Of a DNA stretch of 64,000 nt, positions 24,604 to 36,600 are shown one piece after another (within the stretch, counting starts at the first letter, position 1; each line of letters starts with the position of its first letter). This stretch comes from Cyclina sinensis (taxonomy: Eukaryota; Mollusca; Bivalvia; Venerida; Veneridae), in contig JAAONU010000019.1 of assembly GCA_012932295.1 (NCBI GenBank), positions 23,259,908 through 23,323,907 of the forward strand. Reading direction: 5' to 3'. The notes under the pieces were generated by a model. That model had not been told where the DNA came from and ran no database searches. It was given only the letters and a program-made list of their open reading frames with translations. The translations under genes and the position numbers were made by a program.

Positions 24604-27600
24604 CTGTTTTCCCCTATTGTTGGTTTTTTTTTGGTATTAATACTATTTTTATGTACGCAATTAAAAGAGCAGACGGAATGCACATGTGTGGTAAAATTAA
24701 CCCTTTCAAACAAAAGGAAACATTTTGCCATTTCACGTTATTATTCCTTAACTGAAATGAAAAATAGGCCGAAAGCATGAACTCTAGGAGATAAAATAAC
24801 TTTAACAGGCTCTGTCGTTTTAGCCATACAAATGTATCTGGATTTCATCATTCTGTATAACACTTGACACGCTTCAAGTTTCATTTGCAATGCCAGATTC
24901 AATATTAAGCTTTAGCAAGCGAAACAAAAAACAACATTAATATCTATCAAGTAGTTTTCAGTCTTATCTCTTGCAGGGAAGTAAAGAATCGTTAAACTGT
25001 TCAGTAACATCAACGATAGAATACAGTGCATTGTTTTGTTTTTACCTCTTAAAGCCTGTTGCCGAAGTTTTATTTAGTAGTATATACTAGTATATTATTA
25101 CAGACCAAGTCTTACGACCTTATGTCGACTTTCGACTTCTTACAAAACAGGTAAAAGAGCTGATATACACAAAGTCTAGGTCATTATATGGTAAATTTAT
25201 TTTGGGAACAATAAGCCTAAATTGGAAATAATGGCTTTTTTGAAGCGTTCCTACAAATTGCATAGACATTAAAATTTTAACAGGACGTTTACTTGGTACA
25301 TTAATTTTTCTTTCTTGCGTACGCACTACTGCTGAAGGATGCATTTTTGCTGGCTTAAAAGGACAAACAGATATATTTGCTGGTATTTTTTTGTTTTTCT
25401 TTTTTGGTTTTTCTTAGTCGCTTAGCTGATGAGTTCATTACCTAGTTGAATGAATTATTATATTTTTTATTTTCTTAAGGATTTTTTGGCGTTGCTGCCA
25501 AACCCAACTTTGTACCTACTTAATTGGTCAGTCAAAATGTGACCAAAAATGAGGTACAATTCCAGAGAGAATATTTACAATGATTTCATTAGTAAAAATC
25601 GTAAAGTTTGCATGATAATTTTAGGGCGTTAAGTTAATGATTGGCGACATTTGATTTCTAAAAAAAAAATCTTGAATTACAATAATAGCGACAGATATTT
25701 GCGGACACGATGCAAAAATAACGTGACAAAACTGTAAGTATAATCAGGGCCTCAATTAGAGCCCTGGTGTTATTAAGTATAGAATGATCATTGAATATAA
25801 TGCCCCTTAACTAAGCATTACAACTTGAACAGATCTACAGTTACTCGTCTGTTGTGTTTACATTTTAGCTTTGACAGCCTCGTTTTGAAATTAGATTTAC
25901 TCTGAGGCTAAATAAATAAATAAATATTGATCTTTTGTACCCATGTCCGTTTGCTTAAGATTAGAACTGTTGGCTTAGCTAAAAAAAGATTTGTAACATT
26001 TGTTCAATGGGCACAACATGATAGCATTAAAACCATACCTAAGGTGAGCCTTGGACTCAGAGTCCTTTGCCAGTATAAAAAATGTAGGCAAAAAAAGAAA
26101 AAATTCTTCTGTAAAGAAGAAGAAAAATATATTTTTTAACAGGTTAGTGAAAACTTTTTTCCAATACGCCATTGTTTTATTTAAAATTAATTGTCTCTTA
26201 TTTGCTTATGGTCGAGAACTTCCGGTGGACTAGGATACATTAATTTTGAACTGTTCAAAAATGAATTTCTTAAAAAGTTGCCTTATAAACTAGAACCTAT
26301 AACAAAGAGAAGGTATTTTTTAATTCTCTAGAAAGCTTAATGTGTGAACTTCGTATACTTATAATTGAGTTCAAATAATATAATTGGAATGCTAGACAGT
26401 GTCTAAACATTGTAACATGAATTTGATTCTGTATTTTTGTCAGTATGGAATAAGTTTTTGTATTTCAATTCAATTTTAAATGAGTCCATTAACATTACAG
26501 CTGCCTTATACTGACTCCCTTTCAGCCCCAACCTTCCAGTGGAATTCATGGTGAATGATAATTTTGATTTTGGTGAAAAATGGATCTCTTCGTTTACATT
26601 ACAAGGCTTGACTAACCCTCTAAATAATTTTAGCTTTTAAACGATTTCTTTAAGAACCAGTTGTCGGTTATTGAAACACTGCTTCAAATTTGTGCTAATT
26701 TTGTCTCATACATAAACAGAAGCTAATTAATTTATAAGGGTCATTTGAAGATTTATTGTTTCAATTAACTTTTATTAACTGGAAAGTTAATTGATCGTCC
26801 GGCTAGTAAAAACTAATCGTTTTCTTCACTGGTGGTACATAACGTATTTTTATGTCGCTTCACAAGGAATTTGTATACCTAGACACAACTTTGTTTTTAG
26901 ACAATTTGTCTGGACAAAAATGACGAGACAACATACTTTCAATTATTTTGTCATCATGGAAATACTCAGAGCTGTCATTAAGTGATAAGTCAACACTGCT
27001 TTCTTATTTAATCTGAAAGATAATTGAGACACTCATCCTTTGGTGAATGTAAACCTTTCATTTTTTAAGTATTCCCCCTCCCCACTTATAGCATATTTTC
27101 TCTCTCGGATGCGACATTGAACAGAAGTCCAATATGTTGTTGCTCTACTATGTAAATGTAGAGGAACTAATTGTTTCTTAAATAGTACGATCTTTCCGCT
27201 AAAATCTAAATCACCAAAACATTTTAGTGAGTATCGATCATTCAGACCGAGGGTACCGACCATAAAAGCTCTGAAAATACAAGGTACATTTCAAATACTT
27301 GTCTGAGGAAAAAGCTGAAAATTACACATCTACTCCAATATCTTCGTCGGAAGTTCTCATGATGTCGTTGACATGTTTTTCAGTCCATTAGATTAAGTTG
27401 TCATTTGAAGCTTTTAAACTATTTAAAACTAGTCATAAAGGAATGTTTCATTAAAGTGAGAAGACATTACAGTTCCTACTGTGCATTTTACTCGAGGCTA
27501 TAAAGACATAACAAGAAAATTATACTTTATTGTGAAAACAGCAAATTAAATCAGCGGTCTCAATGAATAACAACACAAATTTTAGGCTTTTACTAGTATG

Positions 27601-28102
27601 TGGCTCACCGTTACCTTTGTTCTTTTTTAAAACAACGTTAAAACCCTCATGGCTTCACCTTGACTCTGGAATCGTTGAACTTGAAAGTTAACTCAATGAC
27701 TCAATGAGATATAAAAGCCATATATAGATAACCTAACGGAAATTAATTGAAAGGAAATTCAATAAAAACATTTATTTCCCTTTCATGATATTATGGTTAC
27801 CTTACATTGAATAAAGGTGCATTTACAAGACATTTGAAAATATTCATTTAAACTTAAACACTTTTTAATCCATGTAAGTTTTTATCGTTAATCATTTCAC
27901 AACGATCATAGTATGTTTATTATAGTATATTTACTTTAGTATGATAAGTATCTTCTATCTTTAACATATATTTTTGCAACTTTCGTAATGATAAATTTTA
28001 GTTCTAATTCATAGTTCCATATTCAGTTTAAAAGTAAGGAAAACATATTATTGTGCGGAGGCTTTACTCAGGGTGGTTTATTCAAGAGGTTTCCTTATCA
28101 CC
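24604..28102. other. Intergenic, no gene seen
   Basis: AT-rich sequence. A near-palindromic hairpin 'cagggcctcaattagagccctg' lies near 25745-25766. Open frames on both strands between 25.1 and 27.3 kb are short and unrecognised. The minus-strand frame at 25120-25344 overlaps a stretch vaguely similar to the recurring repeat described at 40782. Confidence 0.4.
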
Positions 28103-28254
28103 AAATGCTGAAATATTGCTTTCTCACTCTTGATTAATTCCTTGTCATTTTCTGATTGATTTGTCAGTTGATGCCAGACTAAAGTTCGTAATCCGTTTTG
28201 ACAATGTAGACAAACAGACATTTAGTTGCAGTTTAGATTCAAGCAGCTTTATTT
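28103..28254 (+). repeat. Left arm of a second inverted repeat (pair with 30449-30606)
   Basis: About 150 bases that match the reverse complement of 30449-30606. Landmarks are 'atgctgaaatattg', 'tctgattgat' and 'taatccgttttgaca', 'gacaaacagac'. The enclosed ~2.2 kb holds one copy of a dispersed repeat (29565-29830) but no gene. Confidence 0.75.
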
Positions 28255-29564
28255 AGACATTCTTACCAAATCTTTCATTTTTGAGACGTTTTGCACTAGG
28301 TATTCAGTCAGTGAAAATTGACGAACCTTATTTCAAACGCTCAACTGTTTTACATGGAATGTTTATTAAAACTCATCTAGCGCTATAATCTTCGACAGAG
28401 AAACATTAAGCGACAATTGCCTGTTAAATCATGCACGTGCATTTCCAGCCAACTTACACCGTCTTTCCAAACACAATATGTGTTTACTATTTCGTAAACA
28501 ACAATACATTTCAACATTCTTTAAATTGAAAAAGAAGCATTTTACGTGAGGGAAAATATAATAAATATATTTTTCTAAATTCTTTTATGTCATTACCGTC
28601 TTCCAAATTTTCATACCAAGACGTTTTACTGGCATATCTGAGAATTTATTTAAATAACAAATCAACAAATTCTATACTAAAGAACTATTCTAGGAAATGA
28701 CAAACCTAGGGATATTTGCCATGTACAAATATTGAATGAAATTTTTGACATTCTCCTACATTTTTCAAAGAACAGAATGTAATAATAGAAGTGCATCATG
28801 TAATAGTAAGTCTATTAGGACTTAGCTTTACAATAAGACATACACTCAGTAGAAATGACAAATGCCTTTAAGAGAGTACGATTTAAAAGGATGATGTCGA
28901 TGAATTATCTTGAATAGAGTCTCTCCGCAGAACACTTGGCATAAATGTTCATGTTTTATATATAGTTCTTCATAATAGTAGCTATTTACGCAACTGACGT
29001 TAGACAAATTTTAAAAACAACATTAATCAGACTATTTACGGACTTTTTAAACGGTATGGTAAGAATAACATTCCTTATTGAGAAAATCTGATTTAAGCAG
29101 CTATTTGTCTAAACACATTTATACCGAAATACATCAAATGAACCTTTAATTAGTTATTGTTTAATATGTACAAAACTATGACCTTAGACATCATTCAGAG
29201 TGACCATTGGAGATAAAACAAAGAATACCTGCACGAATTTGTCTTCTCTGATTCCGGAAAGCTGTAGCAGAATATATTTACGGCAAGTACCAATTGTTGC
29301 AACATTGCAAAAAAAGTCATCATATCTATGACGCAAGAGAAAATATATTCACTTTTAAGAGAAGCTGTAAGACTGATTCGCTCAAGACACGATTTACTTT
29401 GAACTGTTAGTTACTCTTCATCATAAAACTGAATTTAAAGTAAATTGTGATTCTCCAGTCATATTACTACAAATAGCAAGATATTATGTCAAACTAAATC
29501 TATGCTAACGTTTTTCTCTGTAAATAAAGCATCACTGGATTCAGTAGAAGCATGTGGTCGAAAG

Positions 29565-29830
29565 TGGTCATATTATTTTTTATTGATTTAGGAACAGTAA
29601 AGGACACGAACTGACAAATCTATTTTAAGAAAAAAATCAGCAGTCCAGATAACTAACTTGCTGGTATCGACCTCTGGAAATCCTACTACAAATTGCATTG
29701 ATATTTAGGCCAAATTAGTCTTTGTTTTCATTTTTTTCTCTGCTTTCGAGAGTGACAAAGACTTTTGTTATTCCTGATATTCTTGTGAACGTCGTTAGCT
29801 TATAAACGGCTTCAAATGGACTAAAAAACA
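29565..29830 (+). repeat. Recurring ~250-bp repeat, diverged copy
   Basis: Shares 'ttttattgattta', 'agtaaaggaca', 'aaatcagcag', 'ctctggaaat..actacaaattgcattgatatt' and 'ttttgttattcctgatatt' with 47560-47840 in the same order, and more distantly with 40782-41000 and the reverse of 51160-51325. Confidence 0.55.
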
Positions 29831-30448
29831 CATTTTTGTTTTTGTCACATTTATTTCATTTCGCTGAAATCGTATTTCGTTTATTCGAAATGTTATATAA
29901 GGTGACAAGAAAAAAATAAGAGTGTATCCTATCACTTTAGGGACTCCGAAGTTCAGTTATATACATGTTGCACATTATCTCTTTGAAATATGTAAGACAA
30001 TAACATTCGACACTCTATTGCTTTTTGCCTTTTGATATTTGATATGGATTAGATTTGTAAGGAACTCACTTTTAATAAAGTTCAATTGGCCAGATAATGA
30101 AAGTATATATGGATTGTATAGATTGATATTTTGACTTCCTGCTCACAGAAAGTATTTTAAGGCAAAGAATTTAGAGTCAAGTATTACACATACAAGAATT
30201 TTTTGTTGTATAACAGCTGGTACTATGATGTCAATGCTTGAAAGTATACGATTAAAAAAGTCATTGTTGCTTTAAAAATTGTAATTCTGAAGTTTCATCA
30301 ACATTCTGGAAGAAAAACACATATAGATATGTAATGAGTCTAGTCGGATATTTGGCTTCTGTGCCTGTTTTATTTCTACTGGAAAAAATAGAAATGCTTA
30401 AAGTGCCAAAGGTCTCTGAAGTGAAAGATTTGGTACGAATGTCATGGT

Positions 30449-30606
30449 AAAGCAGTTTTATTAAATTAGAACTGCACTCAGACGTCTGTTTGTCTAGAGT
30501 GTCAAAACGGATTGCAAACTTTAGTCTGACATCAACTGACAGACAATCAATCAGAAGATGACAAGAAGGGAATCAAGTGTGAGAAAACAATATTTCAGCA
30601 TCAGAA
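30449..30606 (-). repeat. Right arm of a second inverted repeat (pair with 28103-28254)
   Basis: Reverse complement of the left arm, with 'tgtcaaaacggattgca' and 'aatatttcagcat' as clear landmarks. The region between 30607 and 33649 holds only microsatellites and diverged repeat remnants such as 'gacagacagacac' at about 32159. Confidence 0.75.
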
Positions 30607-31938
30607 GATAGCAATAATGTCTGACACCTATGCTTGTTATATTCAAGTAACAGATAATTTTATAGTTTAGCCTTGGTAACATGTTCTATTGAATGTTCAC
30701 ACAAACATATTCCTCTTTCTCTAAACTGACCAAGTAAAAGTGGTAAGTGTGTGAGAAAGTAAACTGCAAAAGTTAATACGAGATATAATTTGTATGTTCT
30801 GTATTGCAGACATTATAAAAGTAGAATTAAGGTTTCAAGGACAAAGTTTAGATAATAATGAGTCATAAAATGAGCAACAAAAGACTGAAATCTGTATCTA
30901 ATTTAGAAAAGAATTTGTTTCTATTTTCTCAAGGCTTACTTATATTTAAGCAGGAAATTGACTTAAGGTTTTCGATGTCTCCAAAATTTAGGATGTGCTT
31001 TGCGCTGTCCTGTTGTAATAGAGAATTTATTTATGATTAGTACACATAGTACGCAATAATAAAAAGTAAGATAACTTCAGATAATCCAATATATAATATA
31101 TGATATGTGGCAAACATCACGCAACCAGCAGAAAAGGATCTTCCAATAACTCTGGAATTTATCACCATTTCCCAAGACATGCTTTCCAAAATATCTATGT
31201 ATCTGGGTTTATCTATCGTCAGTAGACCGACGACCACTGAAGAGTCAAAACTGATAGAACTCCCCACTCCAGAGTCCATTCCCAATTGTTAAGTGCATAG
31301 CACGAGATGCACGAGACCTCGATTTGACGTTTAATACGAAAGACAAATTTCGGGGATATTATACAAAAAATGTTAAACTTCATCTAACATCAGTTCACTT
31401 AACTTGCCTTAGTTTTCTTTAAAATTGAATAAAATTTATACTGCCAGTGGATTATGTAATAATGGTCCTCAGCATTTCATGGTGACATTATTTCATTTTT
31501 TTCCCATAATATTTGTTTGGAAAATCACTTAAGAATATAAGATAACCTCAGACCTTAAATTTCATTTTAATTGATACAGTATACTTAAAGTAATGGCTAT
31601 AAAGCCTTCTTTAAAATTCAGTTTACAAAGCCGATCAATTAAAAAAATTCAATTTAAGGTCATAAATCAGCAAATTTCCTTTTAAATTATTCAGCTTCTG
31701 TTTATGAGACTAAATTAGCAAATACTTGACGTAATGTTAGATAAATGACAGATAAATTGTTAAAGAAAATGAATAACAAATAAAGATGCTCAGTCGGTTC
31801 GTTAATTCTGTTAATGTAGAGATATGTACAAATGACAACTATCATCATGGCCATGACATTCGAAAGGAATTTTATATGAAATGTAAGACATTTTAACGAA
31901 AAAAAAATCAGTATTCTGGCTTCAGTCTGGTGAACACA

Positions 31939-31961
31939 GACACACACACACACACACACAC
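31939..31961. repeat. (CA)n microsatellite
   Basis: Uninterrupted CA dinucleotides. They create the cysteine-valine run in the minus-strand open frame at 31702-32040, which is therefore not a gene. Confidence 0.9.
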
Positions 31962-32643
31962 GTATGCAGTATAATATATTCTTTGGTTGTATTGACGATG
32001 GACAGACAGGGACGAAACCCTTTGCAACACATTGTCTCAAACTAACGTCTGTGCAAAGTTATTTCAACCAGTAGGCTTTAAAGCTGAAACAAACATATAG
32101 GTAGGCAGTTTTCTGACTGACATGTTCTCTGTTACTAGTTTTGATGGGAAGAAGAAAAGACAGACAGACACACTGTTCAAGTTGTGAACACTTGCTAAGA
32201 TATTTTAGAATCATATAATGTACTTACACGTTACAAAGCTAACAAAAACATGCAGGTAGACGGTATTCTATACTGTTTGGTGGTAAGGACCACAGACAGA
32301 CAAACGGACGGAATCTTTGACACAATCTGACCCTGTGATTATAAACATAAGTTTCCCAAGGTCAATCATATTCCATACTATATTTGGCGACATTGCTCTG
32401 AATATCTGTGATAATGAAACTTTTCAAATGGAGTTATATGTAATGCCCAGTCTAACACAGTAAACGGAAAATTGTACAAGGCTTTCAATCTTAAACCCTT
32501 TCTCAAAAAACATACTAAATGATGAAATTACTAGTGTTTCGTTGAGGTTTAAATGCCATAATAAAAAATATTTTCAGAAATAATTGCTTTTTACTATTTT
32601 GAAATTGTTTTTTTCTGCAGATACGCGCTTAATATTGAATTTT

Positions 32644-32694
32644 CTTACGTTACGTTACGTTACTTTATGTTATGTTATGTTATGTTACGTTATG
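32644..32694. repeat. Pentanucleotide microsatellite TTACG/TTATG
   Basis: About ten copies of a five-base unit in two variants, TTACG first and then TTATG, with a single TTACT-type interruption. Confidence 0.9.
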
Positions 32695-33526
32695 TCATTT
32701 TATTTACTTATAGCTGTTTGAGATTGTTTATTGCTAACTGATATTTGCCACTTGTCAACTGTTAATTGCTGCTTGCAGATTAGCAAACAGCAATGCACAA
32801 AACACTAATTCAAAAGCAAGTGTAATGACTAATGAGCAAATAACAATAAGGATTTGAACTGGAAGCACGCTATTTGCACTAATTAAATGAAAAAAACATA
32901 AACAAAAAAACCCCGCAAAAGTAATGAGCAATTGACATATCTTTACCAAAATTCCATAATTGCTAGTTAAAAGTGTCCTTTTAGAGACTCTTTGAAACAG
33001 TGTTTTTCCAAATGGCTCAATTGTCACTAAATGTATTGTTAAATTGAATCTAAGACAGTCAAGATAGATCTGACAAAGCGAATAATTTCCTTCTATGTTG
33101 TTTATAGAATTGTCGTATTTCTTTGGGCTGTCAAACAGAGCATTTTAGTCTATTTTCAAATGCATTTAATTTCCTGAAGATTGATACTTGTACTGTTCGA
33201 AATAAAAACAAAAAGGCAGCTGTTTGAAGCAAAATATTTCTGCACATGCAATAATAGTCCTTCGTAAATAAATTAAACACTGTCTAAGATTTAATATTTT
33301 AGACAACGCATTGTTATTTGCAGTGGGACTTGCAGCCCTTTCAGAAGTTTTTGTTCACTGCTATGGGGAAATGTCCTTATCATATCTTTCTCAGTTTACT
33401 TCCTTTCACCTGTCTTGTTTTACTAACATTTAATTTCATTCATTTCAAGCACTAACAGTGGCAAGTAATACATTTTCTTCACAGTATGCCTCCTAAGTAA
33501 ACTACAATATATATATATTAACTCGT

Positions 33527-33557
33527 GTTTTTGTGTGTGTGTGGGGGGGGGGGGGGG
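33527..33557. repeat. (TG)n followed by a run of 15 G
   Basis: TG repeats run directly into a G15 tract at 33543-33557, about 100 bases downstream (in gene sense) of the stop codon of the minus-strand receptor-like gene. The RNA of that gene would carry a C tract here. Confidence 0.85.
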
Positions 33558-33649
33558 TTAAAGAAACATCAAACAAATTTAAGACAGATAATAAGCAATC
33601 GCAAAATTTAGTAGCTTTCTAAATATTCTTGATGCTAGTACCTCAATTT

Positions 33650-36600
33650 CTATGGACAGATACATTCATTTTCTGAAGCACCTTTTTGTTCTCGCAAAAA
33701 GTCTTTGATTGACGATAAACTGGCGTTATGTTGAGCAAGAGCTTCGGATATCTTGTTCAAAGAAAGCTGCAAGTCTTCTATCAGGCTCTCGACGTTGTTC
33801 TGTTTTTCCTCCTCGATAACTGTAAATATAAACACTTCCAGATGAATCTGAGAAAAAAGGTGAAAGGCACTACTGAAGCAAACAAATGTGAGCTCAACTT
33901 TCTGAAACTGTGTAAGGAGCATAAGATAAAGTTTAATGCCTGTGGGCTATCAACGTGTTTTACGTTCGTTTTCTTACTTTTTCAATATCAGAATAAACAG
34001 TATAAAGATTTAAAATAAATAAAACTACACACTTTCTGAATCATCTCCTAAACTGTCAGAGTCATCTCCGTGTGTTGCTGGGTTCGGTTGACAGAGATTC
34101 CTTTCCCACTGTTTGCCAGACTCAAGTACAACTTTCTTTGTCCTTCCAAAATATGTCAGCACCGCCTTAAATGAAAGCATCATCTGTCTGTTTACTAGCT
34201 TTAAAAAGACAAGAATATCTAGAACTTTCCGCCGTGAAAAATTTAACATTAGATCTATTGAAAACATTCGTGAGTAAGCATAGTTTCTGTTTGAATAACA
34301 ACAGCATGCAATTGCAGAAATTTTATTCATTTGTTTATATAAAAAAGTCAGGAAAATTGTTTTAAAAGATTTTTCATTATTTGAATGTTCATTTACTGTG
34401 TCATTATAAATAAAATTATATGATCTAAGCATAGTTTTGGGAAAAAATGTCTGCGGACCCATTATATTAAAATATATTATTCCTTTCATAAATAAAATAC
34501 GTTTTTTTTTGTAATTTACTTGCAGTCGTTTCTGATAGGGACTAGTTCTTAAGACCCTATCTTAAGAAACTTCTACCCACTTTCTCCGAAGTGGAGCATG
34601 CTAAAACAGAATTTTTATATCTGCGTTTTATCAGTCGTACTTAAAACCAATCAACGATTCTTTAAAATATTTGCGTAATGTGATTGTGTTGAAATATATA
34701 TGTCCAGTCATATAGACGGAACTGAAATTTTACTGTTTTGCCAGATAGTAAAACATGTTGAGTACTTAAGAATATCAACCCAATAAACAAAGGGAAATAA
34801 AAATTAACAAATAATGTAACTGGTGATTTGAAAACGTTGATCCTCAAGAACGTAATACAGATGTAAGAAAACTAAGGTATAGAAACATGTACATATAGGT
34901 GACAGAAAGTTGCTATAATACAAGTCCTCTTTACTTTGATAGTTCATTCGCCAACGTCATTTTAAATTTGTTGAAACGCTCTTTACAGAAAATATAAAAC
35001 TATCAGTCTTTCCGTTTCTTTTACCTGAAATTTTCCAGTGTACCGATCCATAACCATGAGAGAATAATCTGCCTCCCTATCACCTTGGCTATCGATTGAC
35101 ACTAGACCAGTTACACCTGTAAATTTAAGCAATAAACAAAAAAATTGAAAACATATTTTTTTTAGAATTTAACTATCTAATACACCTCCTCTCTTCAAAA
35201 TTGTATTTATACGTTTAAAGATAACCTTGATTAAAATTGAACTGCTTATAAAAGTATGTAGGATCATATCCACAAGAACATCTCTTCAAACATCAAACTT
35301 TCGAGATCTCGAACTTTTTCAAATTAAAAAAAATGATCCCGCAAAACCCATGAAAACGGACTCAAAAGATCAATTCTAGTAACTTTGCTACGTGACCCAT
35401 ACATATCCTTAGATAGGCAGCCTGATATTAAATTGTATACAGTATATGTACAATGGTAGAATGTTATACTCCAGTTTTCTTTTGAGGAGTCGAAGCTGAC
35501 GTGTTAGCAAGGATCTACCATTTGGATTAGTTTAACAAACCTGTATGTACTTACGTTGCTAAGATCCCACATTTCGGTATTCTATATCATTTTTTTTCAT
35601 AACTTATATTCTGTACTTACACACTTCTGTACTTATATAATTCATACATGTCTGTATACATATTGAGTAGAATATCTATCATAGTCATCAACCTACCCTG
35701 AAATGTTCTGTTCTTCATTCGTGCTGAAAGTTCTTCCCCATTTATGATATGTCTACCTGCTTCAAGTGTCTCATTCAAGGCAAGTCCATAAAGAATGACG
35801 GAATCATGAAAAGCTCCAACGAACAAGCTTACCTGTACATGAAAACGTCCATTGAAATCCAAATATACACTAGATAAATTCTCTTCTTTATCAACGTTAC
35901 TGAATAATATGACCTTAAAATGCTGCAACAAACACAATCATCTTCACACGAACTGATTTTAAATCTTCTGACCATTTTGATTTTGTAACTTAAATGAATA
36001 TATAGTAAGCTCGGGCTTTGGATAAAATAATGATGTGAATGACATGACATGAACAATGTTTTTTAGAATAAAACTTAAAAACTTAAAACTTAAAAGTAAA
36101 ACTGACAGATAATTGTGATTATTTAGTTTATTTGTGCTGGAAGTTTTAAACCAAGGACCGAAACCAAATAACTTCTTTAATGCATAAATAATGGCTATTG
36201 TAAACAATAAAAACGTATTCACTAAGTACTATGGTTTAACTAAAAAAAGCTAAGATAAATAGTAGTATACAGTACATCAGGAATAAATGTTTAAATCAAT
36301 ATAAGCTTTTTTGTCGGTTTTCGACATCTAACTTACATCTTCCTCTCCAAACTCGACATTCTGATACTCCAGTTTACATCTACGTTTGACTTCTTGGCTG
36401 AAATCAGTATACTCAGCACTAGATGGCTGGTGAAGGGAAAATATCCCTAAAGCCCCAAATGATCTCCGTGCTTTCTCATTCCTTTCTGCTGTATCATTTT
36501 CACGGTACCATGGAAATTGGGAACTGTAAAACGTACTAGAAAACATATCAATATTTAATCTATCTTTAACTGTACACGTTTTACTCTGTCCCCCCCACCC

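Noticed and set aside
31037..31285. Minus-strand frame ending in a hydrophobic stretch, briefly considered as an ion-channel last exon
   Set aside because: No channel motif matches, and the hydrophobic part comes from AT-rich sequence.
31702..32040. 112-codon minus-strand frame with a CVCVCV run
   Set aside because: The run is a CA microsatellite and the rest has no recognisable motif or splice context.
20000..33640. Search for transmembrane, kinase-like or guanylate cyclase exons downstream of the receptor-like gene
   Set aside because: None recognised on the minus strand, which supports the soluble form but cannot exclude very distant exons.
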